From: an uncultured Collinsella sp. | Lineage (GTDB): Bacteria; Actinomycetota; Coriobacteriia; Coriobacteriales; Coriobacteriaceae | Assembly: GCA_937950325.1 (NCBI GenBank) | Contig: CALFDJ010000042.1 | Location: forward strand, 54,399-118,398 | Length of the DNA stretch: 64,000 nt | Direction of reading: 5' to 3' | Shown here: positions 51,833-60,616 of the stretch, piece after piece | Numbering within the stretch: the stretch's first letter is position 1 | How the letters are laid out: every line of letters starts with the position of its first letter | Notes under the pieces: generated by a model | What the model was told of the DNA's origin: nothing | Databases searched by the model: none | What the model saw: the letters and a program-made list of their open reading frames with translations, nothing else | Position numbers and translations under genes: made by a program

Positions 51833-52595
51833 CGCCCATCATGGCAACGACCTCCATAATGCGGTCGAAGAACTCTCGGCGGTCGGTGTCGCCGCGGCGC
51901 AGCTCGGTGAAAATCTTGCCGTCGCGAATGAACAGCACACGGCTCGTGTAGCTGGCGGCAAAGCTGTCGTGCGTGACCATGAGCACGGTCGCGCGCAAGC
52001 GGCGATTGAGGGCCTCCAGGCTCTCGAGCAGCAGACGGGCGCTTTTAGAATCGAGGGCGCCGGTGGGCTCGTCGGCCATGATCATGGTGGGGTCGGTGAC
52101 GAGCGCGCGAGCCGCGGCAACGCGCTGCTGCTGACCGCCGGACATCTGGTAGGGATACTTGTCGAGCACCTGACTGATGGACAGGCGCGCTGCCACATCC
52201 TGCACGCGAGTCGAGATCTCTGCCGAGTTTGTGCGGGCGATGGTGAGCGGCAGGGCGATGTTCTCGCGTGCCGTGAGCGTATCGAGCAGGTTGGAGTCCT
52301 GGAAGATAAAGCCGAGCTCCTCGCGGCGGAACTGCGAAAGCTTAGCCTGCTTCATGCGCGTCACGTCCTGCCCGTTGATGCGGATCGTGCCACTTGTGGC
52401 GCTATCGATGGTCGACACGCAGTTGAGCAGGGTCGACTTGCCCGAGCCCGAAGCGCCCATGATGCCAACAAATTCGCCGCGGTTGACGGTAAAGCTGACG
52501 TCGTTGAGCGCGCGGGTCACGTTGCCCAGCGCCCCATATACCTTTTCGAGATGCGCGACCTCCAGTACCGGGGTCGCCATGTGCGTGGTTTGCAT
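51810..52595 (-). CDS. ABC transporter ATP-binding protein (BceA/MacB type)
   Basis: A 261-residue ATPase with Walker A GASGSGKST (near 46), Q-loop FIFQDSNLLDTL, signature MSGGQQQR, Walker B IMADEPTGALDS and switch VTHDSFAA. It overlaps the following permease gene and forms a two-gene transporter likely involved in peptide-antibiotic resistance or lipid-linked export. AAAGGAC precedes ATG 52595. Confidence 0.94.
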   Translation of the reverse strand: MQTTHMATPVLEVAHLEKVYGALGNVTRALNDVSFTVNRGEFVGIMGASGSGKSTLLNCVSTIDSATSGTIRINGQDVTRMKQAKLSQFRREELGFIFQDSNLLDTLTARENIALPLTIARTNSAEISTRVQDVAARLSISQVLDKYPYQMSGGQQQRVAAARALVTDPTMIMADEPTGALDSKSARLLLESLEALNRRLRATVLMVTHDSFAASYTSRVLFIRDGKIFTELRRGDTDRREFFDRIMEVVAMMGGEGSDAL

Positions 52596-52743
52596 ACCGA
52601 GTCCTTTCTTGCAATTAGTCTACGGCATCTATAGTCGCAAGAAGACGAGTCGGCTACCATCGATATGGCTTACGCTTGCCTTACCGTTGTGTAAGGTACG
52701 CGTAGCTACCCTGCCACGTGTTGATGTTGAGAGAGGACTCCTG

Positions 52744-53718
52744 TTGAAGACTGTTCATGTTGCCGCTGGGATCATTCGCAAGGAAGGATCCGATGAGCTG
52801 CTTGCCGTGCAGCGCGGCTACGGCGACATGCAGGGACTTTGGGAGTTCCCCGGTGGCAAGCTCATGCGCGGTGAGACGCCCGAGGACGCCGTACGCCGCG
52901 AGCTTATGGAGGAGCTGCAGGTAAAAGTCACCAACCTGCGCGATTTCTATACCGTTGAGTACGACTACCCCGATTTCCATCTCTCCATGGAGTGCTACTA
53001 CTGCTCGCTCGCCGATGAATCCGATGAGCCCCAGAAGCACGACCGCCAGCTCGATATCCGCTGGATTCCACGCACCTCACTTGCCACGGTGGAATGGATG
53101 CCCGCCGACAAGGGGCTTATCGATGCCCTGATTGAGCTGAAGGAAGATCAGCTTGAGGCTAACGCCGCCAACGACACCGAGTCCACCACAGCCGACGAGC
53201 CCGTTACCAAACCCAAGCGCCGCAGCAAAAAGCGCCCCAAGCCCGGTCTGCTCGACGGCATCGATACCTCGGACCTCTCCGCTGACGAGCGCGAACTGGT
53301 CCGCCGTCGCGCCGCCATCAAAAAGTCCATGAAGGGCAACAAGCGCGCCAACACCAAGCCCGAGCTGCTCGTTCGCCAGCGCCTACGGGCCGCGGGCCTT
53401 ACGGGCTATCGTTTGGAATGGAAGGTACCCGGCAAGCCCGACATAGCCTTCCCCGGGCGCAAGATCGCCATCTTCGTCAACGGTTGCTTTTGGCACCGCT
53501 GCCCCAAGTGCAATCCGAGCCAGCCCAAGCGCAACGTTGAGTTTTGGGAGGCAAAGTTCCGTCGCAACGTCGAGCGCGATCGCGCCGCCGTGGCAGCGCT
53601 CACTCAAATGGGCTGGACACCCATAACCATCTGGGAATGCGAGCTCAAAAAAGACCGCATCGACGCCACGATGGAAAAGGTCATCGAGCAGGTGCGCGCC
53701 GCAGAGCCGCAGCGCTAA
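52744..53718 (+). CDS. NUDIX hydrolase - Vsr endonuclease fusion protein
   Basis: A single 324-residue frame joins two DNA-protection domains. Residues 1-130 form a MutT-like NUDIX hydrolase with the box GGKLMRGETPEDAVRRELME (Gly38, Glu44, Arg52, Glu53, Glu56, Glu57). Residues 135-200 are a charged, lysine-rich linker. Residues 203-320 form a very-short-patch repair endonuclease: KPELLVRQRL (Glu207), GKPDIAF (Asp233), FVNGCFWHRCPKC (His251) and EFWEAKF. Asn246 stands where E. coli Vsr has His64. The start is TTG 52744 behind AGAGGA. No cytosine methylase gene, the usual Vsr partner, is in the window. Confidence 0.88.
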   Translation: MKTVHVAAGIIRKEGSDELLAVQRGYGDMQGLWEFPGGKLMRGETPEDAVRRELMEELQVKVTNLRDFYTVEYDYPDFHLSMECYYCSLADESDEPQKHDRQLDIRWIPRTSLATVEWMPADKGLIDALIELKEDQLEANAANDTESTTADEPVTKPKRRSKKRPKPGLLDGIDTSDLSADERELVRRRAAIKKSMKGNKRANTKPELLVRQRLRAAGLTGYRLEWKVPGKPDIAFPGRKIAIFVNGCFWHRCPKCNPSQPKRNVEFWEAKFRRNVERDRAAVAALTQMGWTPITIWECELKKDRIDATMEKVIEQVRAAEPQR

Positions 53719-54206
53719 CAGCGAGCATTCACACGCTCCGCACGTCCGCGCCACATCCACGTCACAAACCTTAGAAAGCCCTTAAGCCCAAAACCTTTCA
53801 AGAGTGTTATTCGATACCTCTGACCTGCAGTTTCATCGTAACACCAAACCAGGTTAAGCCTTTCTTTAGCACTTCTTTGCAGCAGCCGCGGCATAATACT
53901 GCCAACGCACGGGACCTAGCAGCACATCCCGTGCGCAACCTTTTGGTGGACATCGAGGAGGCCGCATAAGCATGCATTCTTCCAATGACGCAGCACAGCA
54001 GCCATCCCTAAAACATGCAAACCTTTTCTCCTTCCCCCCGACACAGAGAAACGGTCTCCTCGACTCCCCCACCACAAAAACCAAGCGCTCAGCCGATCAA
54101 AGCCTCAACTTACGAGCATCCTTCGAAAAGCTCCGAGCATCCCTAGACAAGGCGTTCCCCGAACAGGCAAGAGCAATCTAAGCCCATCGCGCTTTATACT
54201 GATGCC
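53719..54206. other. Intergenic region with a hairpin upstream of a possible small ORF
   Basis: A dyad CGCACGGGA/TCCCGTGCG (53908-53916 with 53929-53937, approximate) lies in front of a GAGGAGG and a 69-codon frame. No terminator is obvious after the NUDIX-Vsr gene. Except for the small ORF listed separately I see no gene here. Confidence 0.4.
53972..54181 (+). CDS. Possible small hypothetical protein
   Basis: A 69-residue frame begins 10 bp after GAGGAGG and ends 25 bp before the AraC-type gene. It is Ser-, Lys- and Arg-rich with a plausible C-terminal helix (ASFEKLRASLDKAF). I recognise no family. The position between a hairpin and a regulator gene and the good ribosome-binding site argue for expression; the low-complexity N-terminal half argues against. 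Confidence 0.35.
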   Translation: MHSSNDAAQQPSLKHANLFSFPPTQRNGLLDSPTTKTKRSADQSLNLRASFEKLRASLDKAFPEQARAI

Positions 54207-55145
54207 ATGCGAAACATGGATCACATAGAATTGCACTGCGGAGGACGCGAGGAAGCGTTTCCCGAGACCGCCGAAGACTGGCCCTATATTGCCGAACGCG
54301 CAGAATTCGCTCGCTATCCGGGCAATTCCGTCCCCTGGCACTGGCATTCCGAGGTTGAGCTTTTCTACATGGAGCAGGGAGCGATTGACTATCGAACGCG
54401 CGCGGCTCATGAGCACGTACGCTTTGAGGAAGGGTCCGCCGGCTTTATCAACGGCGGCGTTTTGCACAGCACGCTGCAATCAGCCAATTCGGCACCAGCC
54501 ATTCAAATGTTGCATATCTTTCAGCCGTCGATGCTCGGCGATCCCGCGGGACGCCTTCAAAAGCGCTATATCAATCCTTTGCTGCAATGTCGAGGCGTCG
54601 ATGTGCTCAAATGGTCGCCCACCAACCCCGACGATATGCCCTTTATCGATTTGCTAAAGAGTTCCTTTAACCACGACCTTCAACGGCCGCAGAACGAGAT
54701 GGCGCTTCGGAATAGCTTGTCAGAGCTCTGGATTCAGATTTACGCCAAGGCCGAACCGCTCTTTTCCTCCGACAACGCCTCTTGGATGACCAACCGCGAC
54801 GTACAGTTCAAGGCAATCCTGGACTATATCCGCGCAAACTATGCAGCCGCTATAGATGTGCCCCAGATGGCATCTGCAGCCGGCGTAAGCGAAAGAGAGT
54901 GTTACCGCATTATCGAAGCTTGCGCAGGAACGACCCCAGCGGCATATCTACGCGCATACCGCATAAACCGTGCTTGCGAACTTTTGGCACACACCACGCG
55001 AACGGTCCAGACAGTCGCGCGCCAATGCGGCTTTGCGACAGCAAGCCATCTTGGCCAGGTATTTAAAGAACAAATGGGGTGCACTCCTTCGAGCTATCGA
55101 GCAGCGAGGCAGAATCTCGATAACACCAGGCAGAAATCCCGCTAG
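54207..55145 (+). CDS. AraC family transcriptional regulator
   Basis: A 312-residue regulator with an N-terminal cupin-like sensing domain (WHWHSEVELFYMEQG, residues 44-58) and a C-terminal double helix-turn-helix (VPQMASAAGVSERECYRII and ARQCGFATASHLGQVFKEQM, about 218-300). Such proteins usually sense a sugar or a small aromatic compound. The HAD phosphatase gene follows 56 bp later on the same strand and may be cotranscribed. Its target genes are not evident. Confidence 0.92.
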   Translation: MRNMDHIELHCGGREEAFPETAEDWPYIAERAEFARYPGNSVPWHWHSEVELFYMEQGAIDYRTRAAHEHVRFEEGSAGFINGGVLHSTLQSANSAPAIQMLHIFQPSMLGDPAGRLQKRYINPLLQCRGVDVLKWSPTNPDDMPFIDLLKSSFNHDLQRPQNEMALRNSLSELWIQIYAKAEPLFSSDNASWMTNRDVQFKAILDYIRANYAAAIDVPQMASAAGVSERECYRIIEACAGTTPAAYLRAYRINRACELLAHTTRTVQTVARQCGFATASHLGQVFKEQMGCTPSSYRAARQNLDNTRQKSR

Positions 55146-55201
55146 CCTTTCTTCTGTCACCGCATCAAACTTGCAGGCAAACAACAGAGAGGAGCAACCA
55201 T

Positions 55202-55825
55202 ATGAAGCACTTTGACCATATCGTATTTGACGTTGATGGGACATTGGCAGATACAGAAGAAAGCGTTCTATCATCGCTTGTCCAGATTGTCCAAGAAGAG
55301 ACCGGCAAAACGCTCCCCCGACACGAGCTTGAATTTGCCCTCGGCATACCGGGCAAGGATGCCCTTGAGAAACTTGGAATCTACTCGCAGGCAACGTTGA
55401 ATCGCTGGTGCCAAGTTGCTGCCAGCTTTAAAAGCACCATCAGCGTGTTTCCCGGCTTGCACGAAGTTATCGCAACACTCTCCGACAACGGCTGCAAACT
55501 TGGCATCGTCTCCTCACGTGCGCGCAATGAATACGCAGAAGAAATTGCACCCCTTGGCTTCGATAAGTTTTTTGAACACATCATCCTTGTCGAAGACACA
55601 ACCGAGCACAAGCCTTCGCCCGCACCCATGCTCGAATATCTCCGACGTACGGGCGCGAATCCTGGCAACGTCGTCTACGTTGGCGACACCGTCTACGACG
55701 AACAATGCGCAACTTCAGCAGGGGTCAGTTTTGCCAGAGCAGCATGGGGATCACACCAAGATATCCCAAACGCCACCTACAACCTCAAAACCCCCAACGA
55801 CCTACTAACCCTAACAACCAAATAA
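55202..55825 (+). CDS. HAD-superfamily phosphatase (phosphoglycolate phosphatase-like)
   Basis: A 207-residue hydrolase with HAD motif I VFDVDGTLAD (Asp10 nucleophile, Asp12), motif II VSSRA near 103, motif III lysine in EHKPSPAP near 138 and motif IV GDTVYDEQCA near 161. The helical cap between residues 15 and 85 fits the Gph/PGMB group. The substrate cannot be assigned. GAGAGGAGC precedes the ATG. Confidence 0.9.
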   Translation: MKHFDHIVFDVDGTLADTEESVLSSLVQIVQEETGKTLPRHELEFALGIPGKDALEKLGIYSQATLNRWCQVAASFKSTISVFPGLHEVIATLSDNGCKLGIVSSRARNEYAEEIAPLGFDKFFEHIILVEDTTEHKPSPAPMLEYLRRTGANPGNVVYVGDTVYDEQCATSAGVSFARAAWGSHQDIPNATYNLKTPNDLLTLTTK

Positions 55826-55849
55826 CCCACGCGTCCCACCCTTTCAGCC

Positions 55850-55935
55850 CCAACACCACAAGGGCGATTGAGCAGGACGGTTTGGGCGGGTCCCGTACTT
55901 AGTTTCCAAAATCATTCCGCAGCGCGAAGGCTTCT
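55850..55935 (-). repeat. Decayed half-copy of the compound hairpin element
   Basis: CACAAGGGCGA, GAGCAGG, then TTAGTTTCCAAAATC and TTCCGCAGCG resemble the left half of E4, about 97 bp further on, but the matching right arms are missing. It looks like a duplicated and then eroded copy. Confidence 0.55.
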
Positions 55936-55988
55936 TATTATTTTCAGACCTAACGCCACAAGGGCGACGACCTCGAGCAGGTCAACTT

Positions 55989-56113
55989 GGGAGGGACGAG
56001 GGCTTAGTTCCCCAATCTTTCCGCAGGGGGCAAAAAGCCTCGCCGCACGAAGTGCGCAGCGAGGCTTTTTGCATGCCCGAGGACGATTGGGGAACTAAGC
56101 CCTCGTCCCTCCC
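55989..56113 (-). repeat. Compound hairpin element E4
   Basis: A perfect 29-bp outer stem (55989-56017 with 56085-56113) and a perfect 13-bp inner stem (56031-56043 with 56059-56071) enclose loops TTTCCGCAGGGGG and CATGCCCGAGGAC. Read on the minus strand the order is as in E1. It lies 33 bp after the aldolase stop. Confidence 0.85.
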
Positions 56114-56146
56114 CGGGATATGTAGCGAGCCGGAGTACCCTTGTTG

Positions 56147-57004
56147 TTACTCTGCTTTGCCCACAGAGTTGAGGTTGGTCATGCGGATCTTAACCAGCTC
56201 GGTGATCTCACGCATGCCCTCCTTGGCCGGCTTCTTGGGATCGAAGCAGGCAGGGTTCTCGGCCATGTAGGCCATGAAGCCCTTGGTGTAGGCCTGACGC
56301 AGCTCGGTGGCGTAGTTAACCTTGCAGATGCCGTTCTTCACAGCCTCGGCAACCTGCTCATCGGGCACACCGGAGGTGCCGTGCAGAACCAGCGGCACGT
56401 CGACGGCGTCGCGGATGGCCTTGACCACGGACTGCTCGATGTGCGGATCGCTCGTGTACACACCGTGGCTGGTGCCAACGCCAATTGCGAGGGAGGTGCA
56501 GCCGGTACGCCCGACGAACTCCTTGGCCTCGGCAGGATCGGTGTAGGGGCTCTCGCCCTCAACCGCGGGACCGTCGTCCTCCTTGCCGCCAACCTTACCG
56601 AGCTCGGCCTCGACGGGCACGCCCATGGCGCGGCCAGCGTCGGCGACGGACTTGGTCAGGGCGATGTTGTCCTCGAAGGACTCGTGCGAACCGTCAATCA
56701 TGACAGAGGTGTAGCCCGTGCGGAAAGCCTGCATGCAGCGGTCATAGCCATCGCCGTGATCGAGGTGCAGAGCGACGGGCACGGAAGCGCGCTCGGCGGC
56801 AGCCTTGACCATGCCGTAGAAGTAGTCCAGACCAGCGGTCTTGATGGTGCCCGGGGTGGTCTGCATGATGACGGGGGACTTGGTCTCCTCGGCAGCGGCC
56901 AGAACGGCCATAACAAACTCGAGGTTCTCGACGTTGAACGCGCCAACGGCGTAATGACCGGCCTGAGCGTCCTTGAGCATCTTTTCGGTGGTAACAAGTG
57001 CCAT
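56147..57004 (-). CDS. fba: Class II fructose-bisphosphate/tagatose-bisphosphate aldolase
   Basis: A 285-residue zinc aldolase splitting a ketose 1,6-bisphosphate into two trioses. Zinc ligands lie in ALHLDHGDGYD, GVGTSHGVY and VLHGTSGVP; the active-site acid is in MIDGSHESF. The length fits the short GatY/KbaY/FbaA group, so fructose or tagatose bisphosphate could be the substrate; with pfkA nearby and no tagatose genes, fructose bisphosphate is more likely. I chose ATG 57004 behind GAGGAGC. It is divergent from a DeoR-type regulator. Confidence 0.92.
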   Translation of the reverse strand: MALVTTEKMLKDAQAGHYAVGAFNVENLEFVMAVLAAAEETKSPVIMQTTPGTIKTAGLDYFYGMVKAAAERASVPVALHLDHGDGYDRCMQAFRTGYTSVMIDGSHESFEDNIALTKSVADAGRAMGVPVEAELGKVGGKEDDGPAVEGESPYTDPAEAKEFVGRTGCTSLAIGVGTSHGVYTSDPHIEQSVVKAIRDAVDVPLVLHGTSGVPDEQVAEAVKNGICKVNYATELRQAYTKGFMAYMAENPACFDPKKPAKEGMREITELVKIRMTNLNSVGKAE

Positions 57005-57338
57005 GAGCGTTTGCTCCTCTCCCTCGCCCGCATCTGGACATCGGGCGTAGTTGTTCACAAGGCGTTTTACCTTGCGTTTTGCTGTGCTCATTGTATGAAA
57101 TTCAGCGGCTTTACACGCGCGAGATATTGAGCCCATGCAGGTCAATACAGTCATTTTTGAAAAGCAAACGGAAGAAATTTGAGCCGAGTGAACATGTTCG
57201 ATATTGAATTTTGGGCGTTCAGCGTCTTTCTTTTATAGAAAAGATAAGTAATCGAAAGGTATTTTCTTACTCAAAAAGAAAATGAACGAAAATAGAGTCA
57301 ACACAATTCCTGCAAATTTAGCCGAGAATGGAGCAAGC
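57005..57338. promoter_or_regulatory. Divergent promoter region of fba and the DeoR-type gene
   Basis: About 330 bp between the two starts, AT-rich from 57165 to 57300. Repeated GAAA-type motifs (AATCGAAAGG, AAAGAAAATGAACGAAAATAG split over 57251-57296) could be DeoR-family operators. No clear -35/-10 pair is assigned. Confidence 0.4.
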
Positions 57339-58142
57339 ATGGCCCAAGCCACCAACCGTGCCTTTGCCGACGAACGCCGTACCGCCATTTTGGAAATGCT
57401 CGATCATAATGCCTCGGTGCAGGTAGCAGAAATCGCCCAGACCTTTGGCGTGTCCTCCGTCACCGCCCGCGCCGACCTTGACGCGCTCGCCGAAGCAGGC
57501 AAGCTGCGCCGCACACATGGTGGTGCCGTATCGCTCCACAAACGCCTAACCGTTTCCACGCAGGATCGCCGCATCAATGTCAACGTCGCCGCCAAGCAGG
57601 CCATCGCGCAAAGCGCCATCGAGCTCGTCAATGACGGCGACACGCTGCTCGTCGACTCGGGCACCACGGCGCTCGAGTTCATCCGGCTCCTCGATCAGCG
57701 CGACGGCATCACCGTCATCACGGCAGACATTACCATTGCCGATTACATCGACGAGAGCATGCCTTCGGTCGACGTCGTCATGCTGGGCGGGGCACTGCGC
57801 AAAAGCCATCGCTATCTGTACGGCCCACTTACCATGCAGGCGCTCCAAATGGTCCATGCCGATCTGGCTGTCATGTGTCCTGGCGCTTTTGTTCCCGGCT
57901 GCGGATTTACGACCGACTTTCCGCAGATGGCCGAGACCAAAGCGGCTATGGTCGGCGCCGCCCGTCAAAGCGTCGCCCTCATGGACGCCAGCAAGGTTAA
58001 CGGACGCGGCATGTACCGCTTTGCCGAACTCGCCGACGTCGACTCCATCGTGATGGACCGTGACCCCGATAATGCCGTCGCCACCTCAATCGCCGAGATC
58101 GTCGACAACGCCCGCCCAAATCTCCTCATCGCCGGCGCTTAA
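57339..58142 (+). CDS. DeoR family transcriptional regulator
   Basis: A 267-residue DeoR/GlpR-type repressor: N-terminal RRTAILEMLDHNASVQVAEI and VSSVTARADLDALAEAGKL with the family's RTHGGAV, then a sugar-phosphate-binding ISOCOT domain (LLVDSGTTALEF). I start it at 57339, 4 bp behind GGAGC; an upstream ATG at 57282 lacks a ribosome-binding site. Divergent placement beside fba suggests it senses a phosphorylated sugar and controls the aldolase. A bidirectional terminator follows. Confidence 0.9.
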   Translation: MAQATNRAFADERRTAILEMLDHNASVQVAEIAQTFGVSSVTARADLDALAEAGKLRRTHGGAVSLHKRLTVSTQDRRINVNVAAKQAIAQSAIELVNDGDTLLVDSGTTALEFIRLLDQRDGITVITADITIADYIDESMPSVDVVMLGGALRKSHRYLYGPLTMQALQMVHADLAVMCPGAFVPGCGFTTDFPQMAETKAAMVGAARQSVALMDASKVNGRGMYRFAELADVDSIVMDRDPDNAVATSIAEIVDNARPNLLIAGA

Positions 58143-58145
58143 ACA

Positions 58146-58179
58146 AAAACCACCACAAAGATGCCTTTGTGGTGGTTTT
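58146..58179. terminator. Bidirectional terminator between the DeoR-type and flavoprotein genes
   Basis: AAAACCACCACAAAG-ATGC-CTTTGTGGTGGTTTT is a perfect 15-bp stem with A and T tails on the two sides, so it can serve the plus-strand gene ending at 58142 and the minus-strand gene ending at 58202. Confidence 0.95.
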
Positions 58180-58201
58180 GCTCGTTAAAAGCGAAATATC
58201 G

Positions 58202-59362
58202 CTACTTGGACAGCTCGTCGGCGAGAACCTCGATCTGAGCGCGCGAGGCGTCGTTGAGCGAACCCAGCACGGTCACCTTGTTCTGCGCCAGGGTGATGTC
58301 CTTCATGCCCTCGAGCTCCTTGGTCATAACCTTGGCAGCGGTGGGCGCCCAGGAGCCGGCCTCAACGAGCGCCACCGTACGGTTCTGATAGGCGTGCTCG
58401 GCAAGCGTGTGGATAAAGGTGCTCATGAACGGGAAGATCTCGCCCTGATAGGTGATGGAGGCGAGCACCAGACGGTCATAGCGGAACGCATCCTCAACGG
58501 CCTCGGCCATGTCGTCGCGAGCCAAGTCAAAGACGGAAACCTTCTGGCCGCGGGCCTCGAGCGCAGATGCAAGCTCCTCAACGGCGGCCTTCAGATGGCC
58601 GTACACGCTCGCATAGGCAATCGTGATGCCCTCGTCCTCGGGCTGATAGCTCGACCAGGTGTTGTAGGTGTCGAGGTAATAGCCCAGATTCTCGGTAAGA
58701 ACAGGACCATGGAGCGGACAGATGATCTGGATATCCAGATCGGCGGCCTTCTTGAGCACGGTCTGCACGAATTTGCCGAACTTACCGACGATGCCAAAGT
58801 AGTAGCGGCGCGCTTCGCAAGCCCAGCCTTCCGGGTCCTCGATGTCGTTGGCGCCGAACTTGCCAAAGCCGTCGGCACTAAAGAGCACCTTGTCGGTGGA
58901 CTCGTAGGAGAAGATCACCTCGGGCCAGTGCACGTTGGGGGCGCCGATAAACGTTAGGCTGTGGCCACCCAGGTCGAGCACGTCGCCCTCTTTGACGACC
59001 ATCTTACGCTCGGGGTAGTCGGTGCCAAAGTAGTTGACCATCATGCGGAAGGCGCCCATGCTGGCCACAATCTGTGCCTGGGGATAGCGCTCCATAAAGG
59101 CGGCGATACCGGCGGAGTGATCGGGCTCCATGTGATGGACGACCAGGTAGTCGGGCGTACGGCCGTCGAGCGCGGCCTCGAGGTTGCCGAGCCATTCGTC
59201 GACAAAGCCAGCGTCAACCGAATCGGCGACAGCGATTTTATCGCCCAAGATAACATAGCTGTTGTATGCCATGCCGTTCTCGGACACGTCGTACTGGCCC
59301 TCGAACAGGTCAATGTCGTGATCGTCGACGCCAATGTAGCGGATATCCTTGGTGATCTCCAT
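58202..59362 (-). CDS. Flavodiiron protein (A-type flavoprotein, FprA family)
   Basis: A 386-residue diiron flavoprotein that reduces oxygen to water or nitric oxide to nitrous oxide. The metallo-beta-lactamase part carries the diiron ligands HHMEPDHSAG (near 80), NVHWPEVI, the Asp in SADGFG and the His in CPLHGPV. The C-terminal flavodoxin domain begins near 250 (ITIAYASVYGHLKAAVEEL). There is no rubredoxin extension, so electrons come from a separate carrier. AGGAGG precedes ATG 59362. In an anaerobe with glycyl-radical enzymes a protective role is natural. Confidence 0.93.
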   Translation of the reverse strand: MEITKDIRYIGVDDHDIDLFEGQYDVSENGMAYNSYVILGDKIAVADSVDAGFVDEWLGNLEAALDGRTPDYLVVHHMEPDHSAGIAAFMERYPQAQIVASMGAFRMMVNYFGTDYPERKMVVKEGDVLDLGGHSLTFIGAPNVHWPEVIFSYESTDKVLFSADGFGKFGANDIEDPEGWACEARRYYFGIVGKFGKFVQTVLKKAADLDIQIICPLHGPVLTENLGYYLDTYNTWSSYQPEDEGITIAYASVYGHLKAAVEELASALEARGQKVSVFDLARDDMAEAVEDAFRYDRLVLASITYQGEIFPFMSTFIHTLAEHAYQNRTVALVEAGSWAPTAAKVMTKELEGMKDITLAQNKVTVLGSLNDASRAQIEVLADELSK

Positions 59363-59491
59363 CAGGCAAAGCCTCCTAGATAGACAAAAGAACCCGTCTA
59401 TCATAACACTCGGCAGCATTCCAACTGTTATCTGCCGGCATCCTTACCGATTGTTATTGAAATACGATAAATCGCCGTTTACCTGCGCAAA

Positions 59492-60523
59492 CTATGAGCG
59501 TGGCATCGCCGTGCTATGTCGAATAATGAGCTGGCCGGGAATACGAATGGCAACGGTTTTGCCCGCCGTACCCGCCTCGGGAACCGCATGCTCGAATACC
59601 TCGCGCCCACGTTGATGCAAGTCGAATCGAACGGTCGTAAGCTCGTTATGCGCGACAAAATCATCGAGCGAATCGTCGACACCCGCCACGCTCACGTCCT
59701 CGGGCACGCGCAGACCGCTATCGCGCAGCGCGGCAATCGCGCCATTTGCCATCTGGTCGTTTGCCGCATAGATCGCCGTCATAGTGCGGTCGTGCTCGGC
59801 CAGATACCTGCCGGCTTCGTAACCGCTGTTGGCAGACCAGTCACCCTCGAGCGGCTCTACCGGCTCGATGTGTTTACGCTCGAGTGCATCTTGCCAACCG
59901 GCGCGACGAAATTGCTCGTCGACCGAGAACGACGGGCCGCCAATATAGCGAATCTGCTCGTGCCCCAGCTCAAACAGGTGATCCATAAGCAATAGCGAGC
60001 AGCCGTAATGATCGGAGTCGACCGTAGTCACCCGTGGGTGCGCATACATGGTGACGATAACCGTGCCGATACCCGGCAACGGATCAAACGTCTCAAAATC
60101 GGGTGCCATACGACTCATGCCGATGATGATGCCGTCCACCGGCAGCGCGGCCATACGACGCGTGGCCTCGGCAAGCGAAAACTCCTCGGTCTTGGACATC
60201 TCGACCAGCGTGATGGCGCAATTATGCTCGCGAGCAGCGCTGGCAATGCCGTCGATCATTGAGAGGTTGCCAAACTTGGTGACATCGTTGATGCATAGGC
60301 CGACCGAATGGTAACGGCCGTCGCGCAGCGAGCGACCGGCATAACTCGGACGAAAGCCGAGCTCTTGCATAGCGACCTGCACGCGCTGGCGCGTCTGCTC
60401 GTTAACGTTGGGCAAGCCGTTGGCGACGCGCGAAACCGTCTGCTGCGAAACGCCAGCAGCGCGGGCGACGTCGGCCATGGAGACCGGACGCGAACTGGTA
60501 TCGTTGGACGGGCGCCTTGCCAC
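59492..60523 (-). CDS. LacI family transcriptional regulator of the galactose genes
   Basis: A 343-residue LacI/GalR regulator with N-terminal SMADVARAAGVSQQTVSRVA and hinge LGFRPSYAGRSLRDG, followed by a sugar-binding domain (VDGIIIGMSR, TTVDSDHYG, DDSLDDFVAHNELTTVRF). It starts with GTG at 60523. It is divergent from galK-galT, and three TGTTAACGTACTC sites lie between them, so it very likely represses galK-galT and itself until galactose is present. Confidence 0.92.
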   Translation of the reverse strand: MARRPSNDTSSRPVSMADVARAAGVSQQTVSRVANGLPNVNEQTRQRVQVAMQELGFRPSYAGRSLRDGRYHSVGLCINDVTKFGNLSMIDGIASAAREHNCAITLVEMSKTEEFSLAEATRRMAALPVDGIIIGMSRMAPDFETFDPLPGIGTVIVTMYAHPRVTTVDSDHYGCSLLLMDHLFELGHEQIRYIGGPSFSVDEQFRRAGWQDALERKHIEPVEPLEGDWSANSGYEAGRYLAEHDRTMTAIYAANDQMANGAIAALRDSGLRVPEDVSVAGVDDSLDDFVAHNELTTVRFDLHQRGREVFEHAVPEAGTAGKTVAIRIPGQLIIRHSTAMPRS

Positions 60524-60616
60524 AAGATCACCTTCACCCTTGCGAGATCTGAATAGCGTGAATACCGGCCCGGGCAGAAATACATCCCGCGCCGAGGCCC
60601 GCTATCGTCGGACGCA

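Noticed and set aside
51810..53718. Longer NUDIX-Vsr start at 52177 overlapping the ABC ATPase gene
   Set aside because: The extension is antisense to a clear ATPase gene and not protein-like; TTG 52744 has a suitable ribosome-binding site.
56147..57154. Aldolase start at 57154
   Set aside because: The extra 50 residues are not aldolase-like, whereas ATG 57004 has GAGGAGC in front and matches the normal N-terminus.
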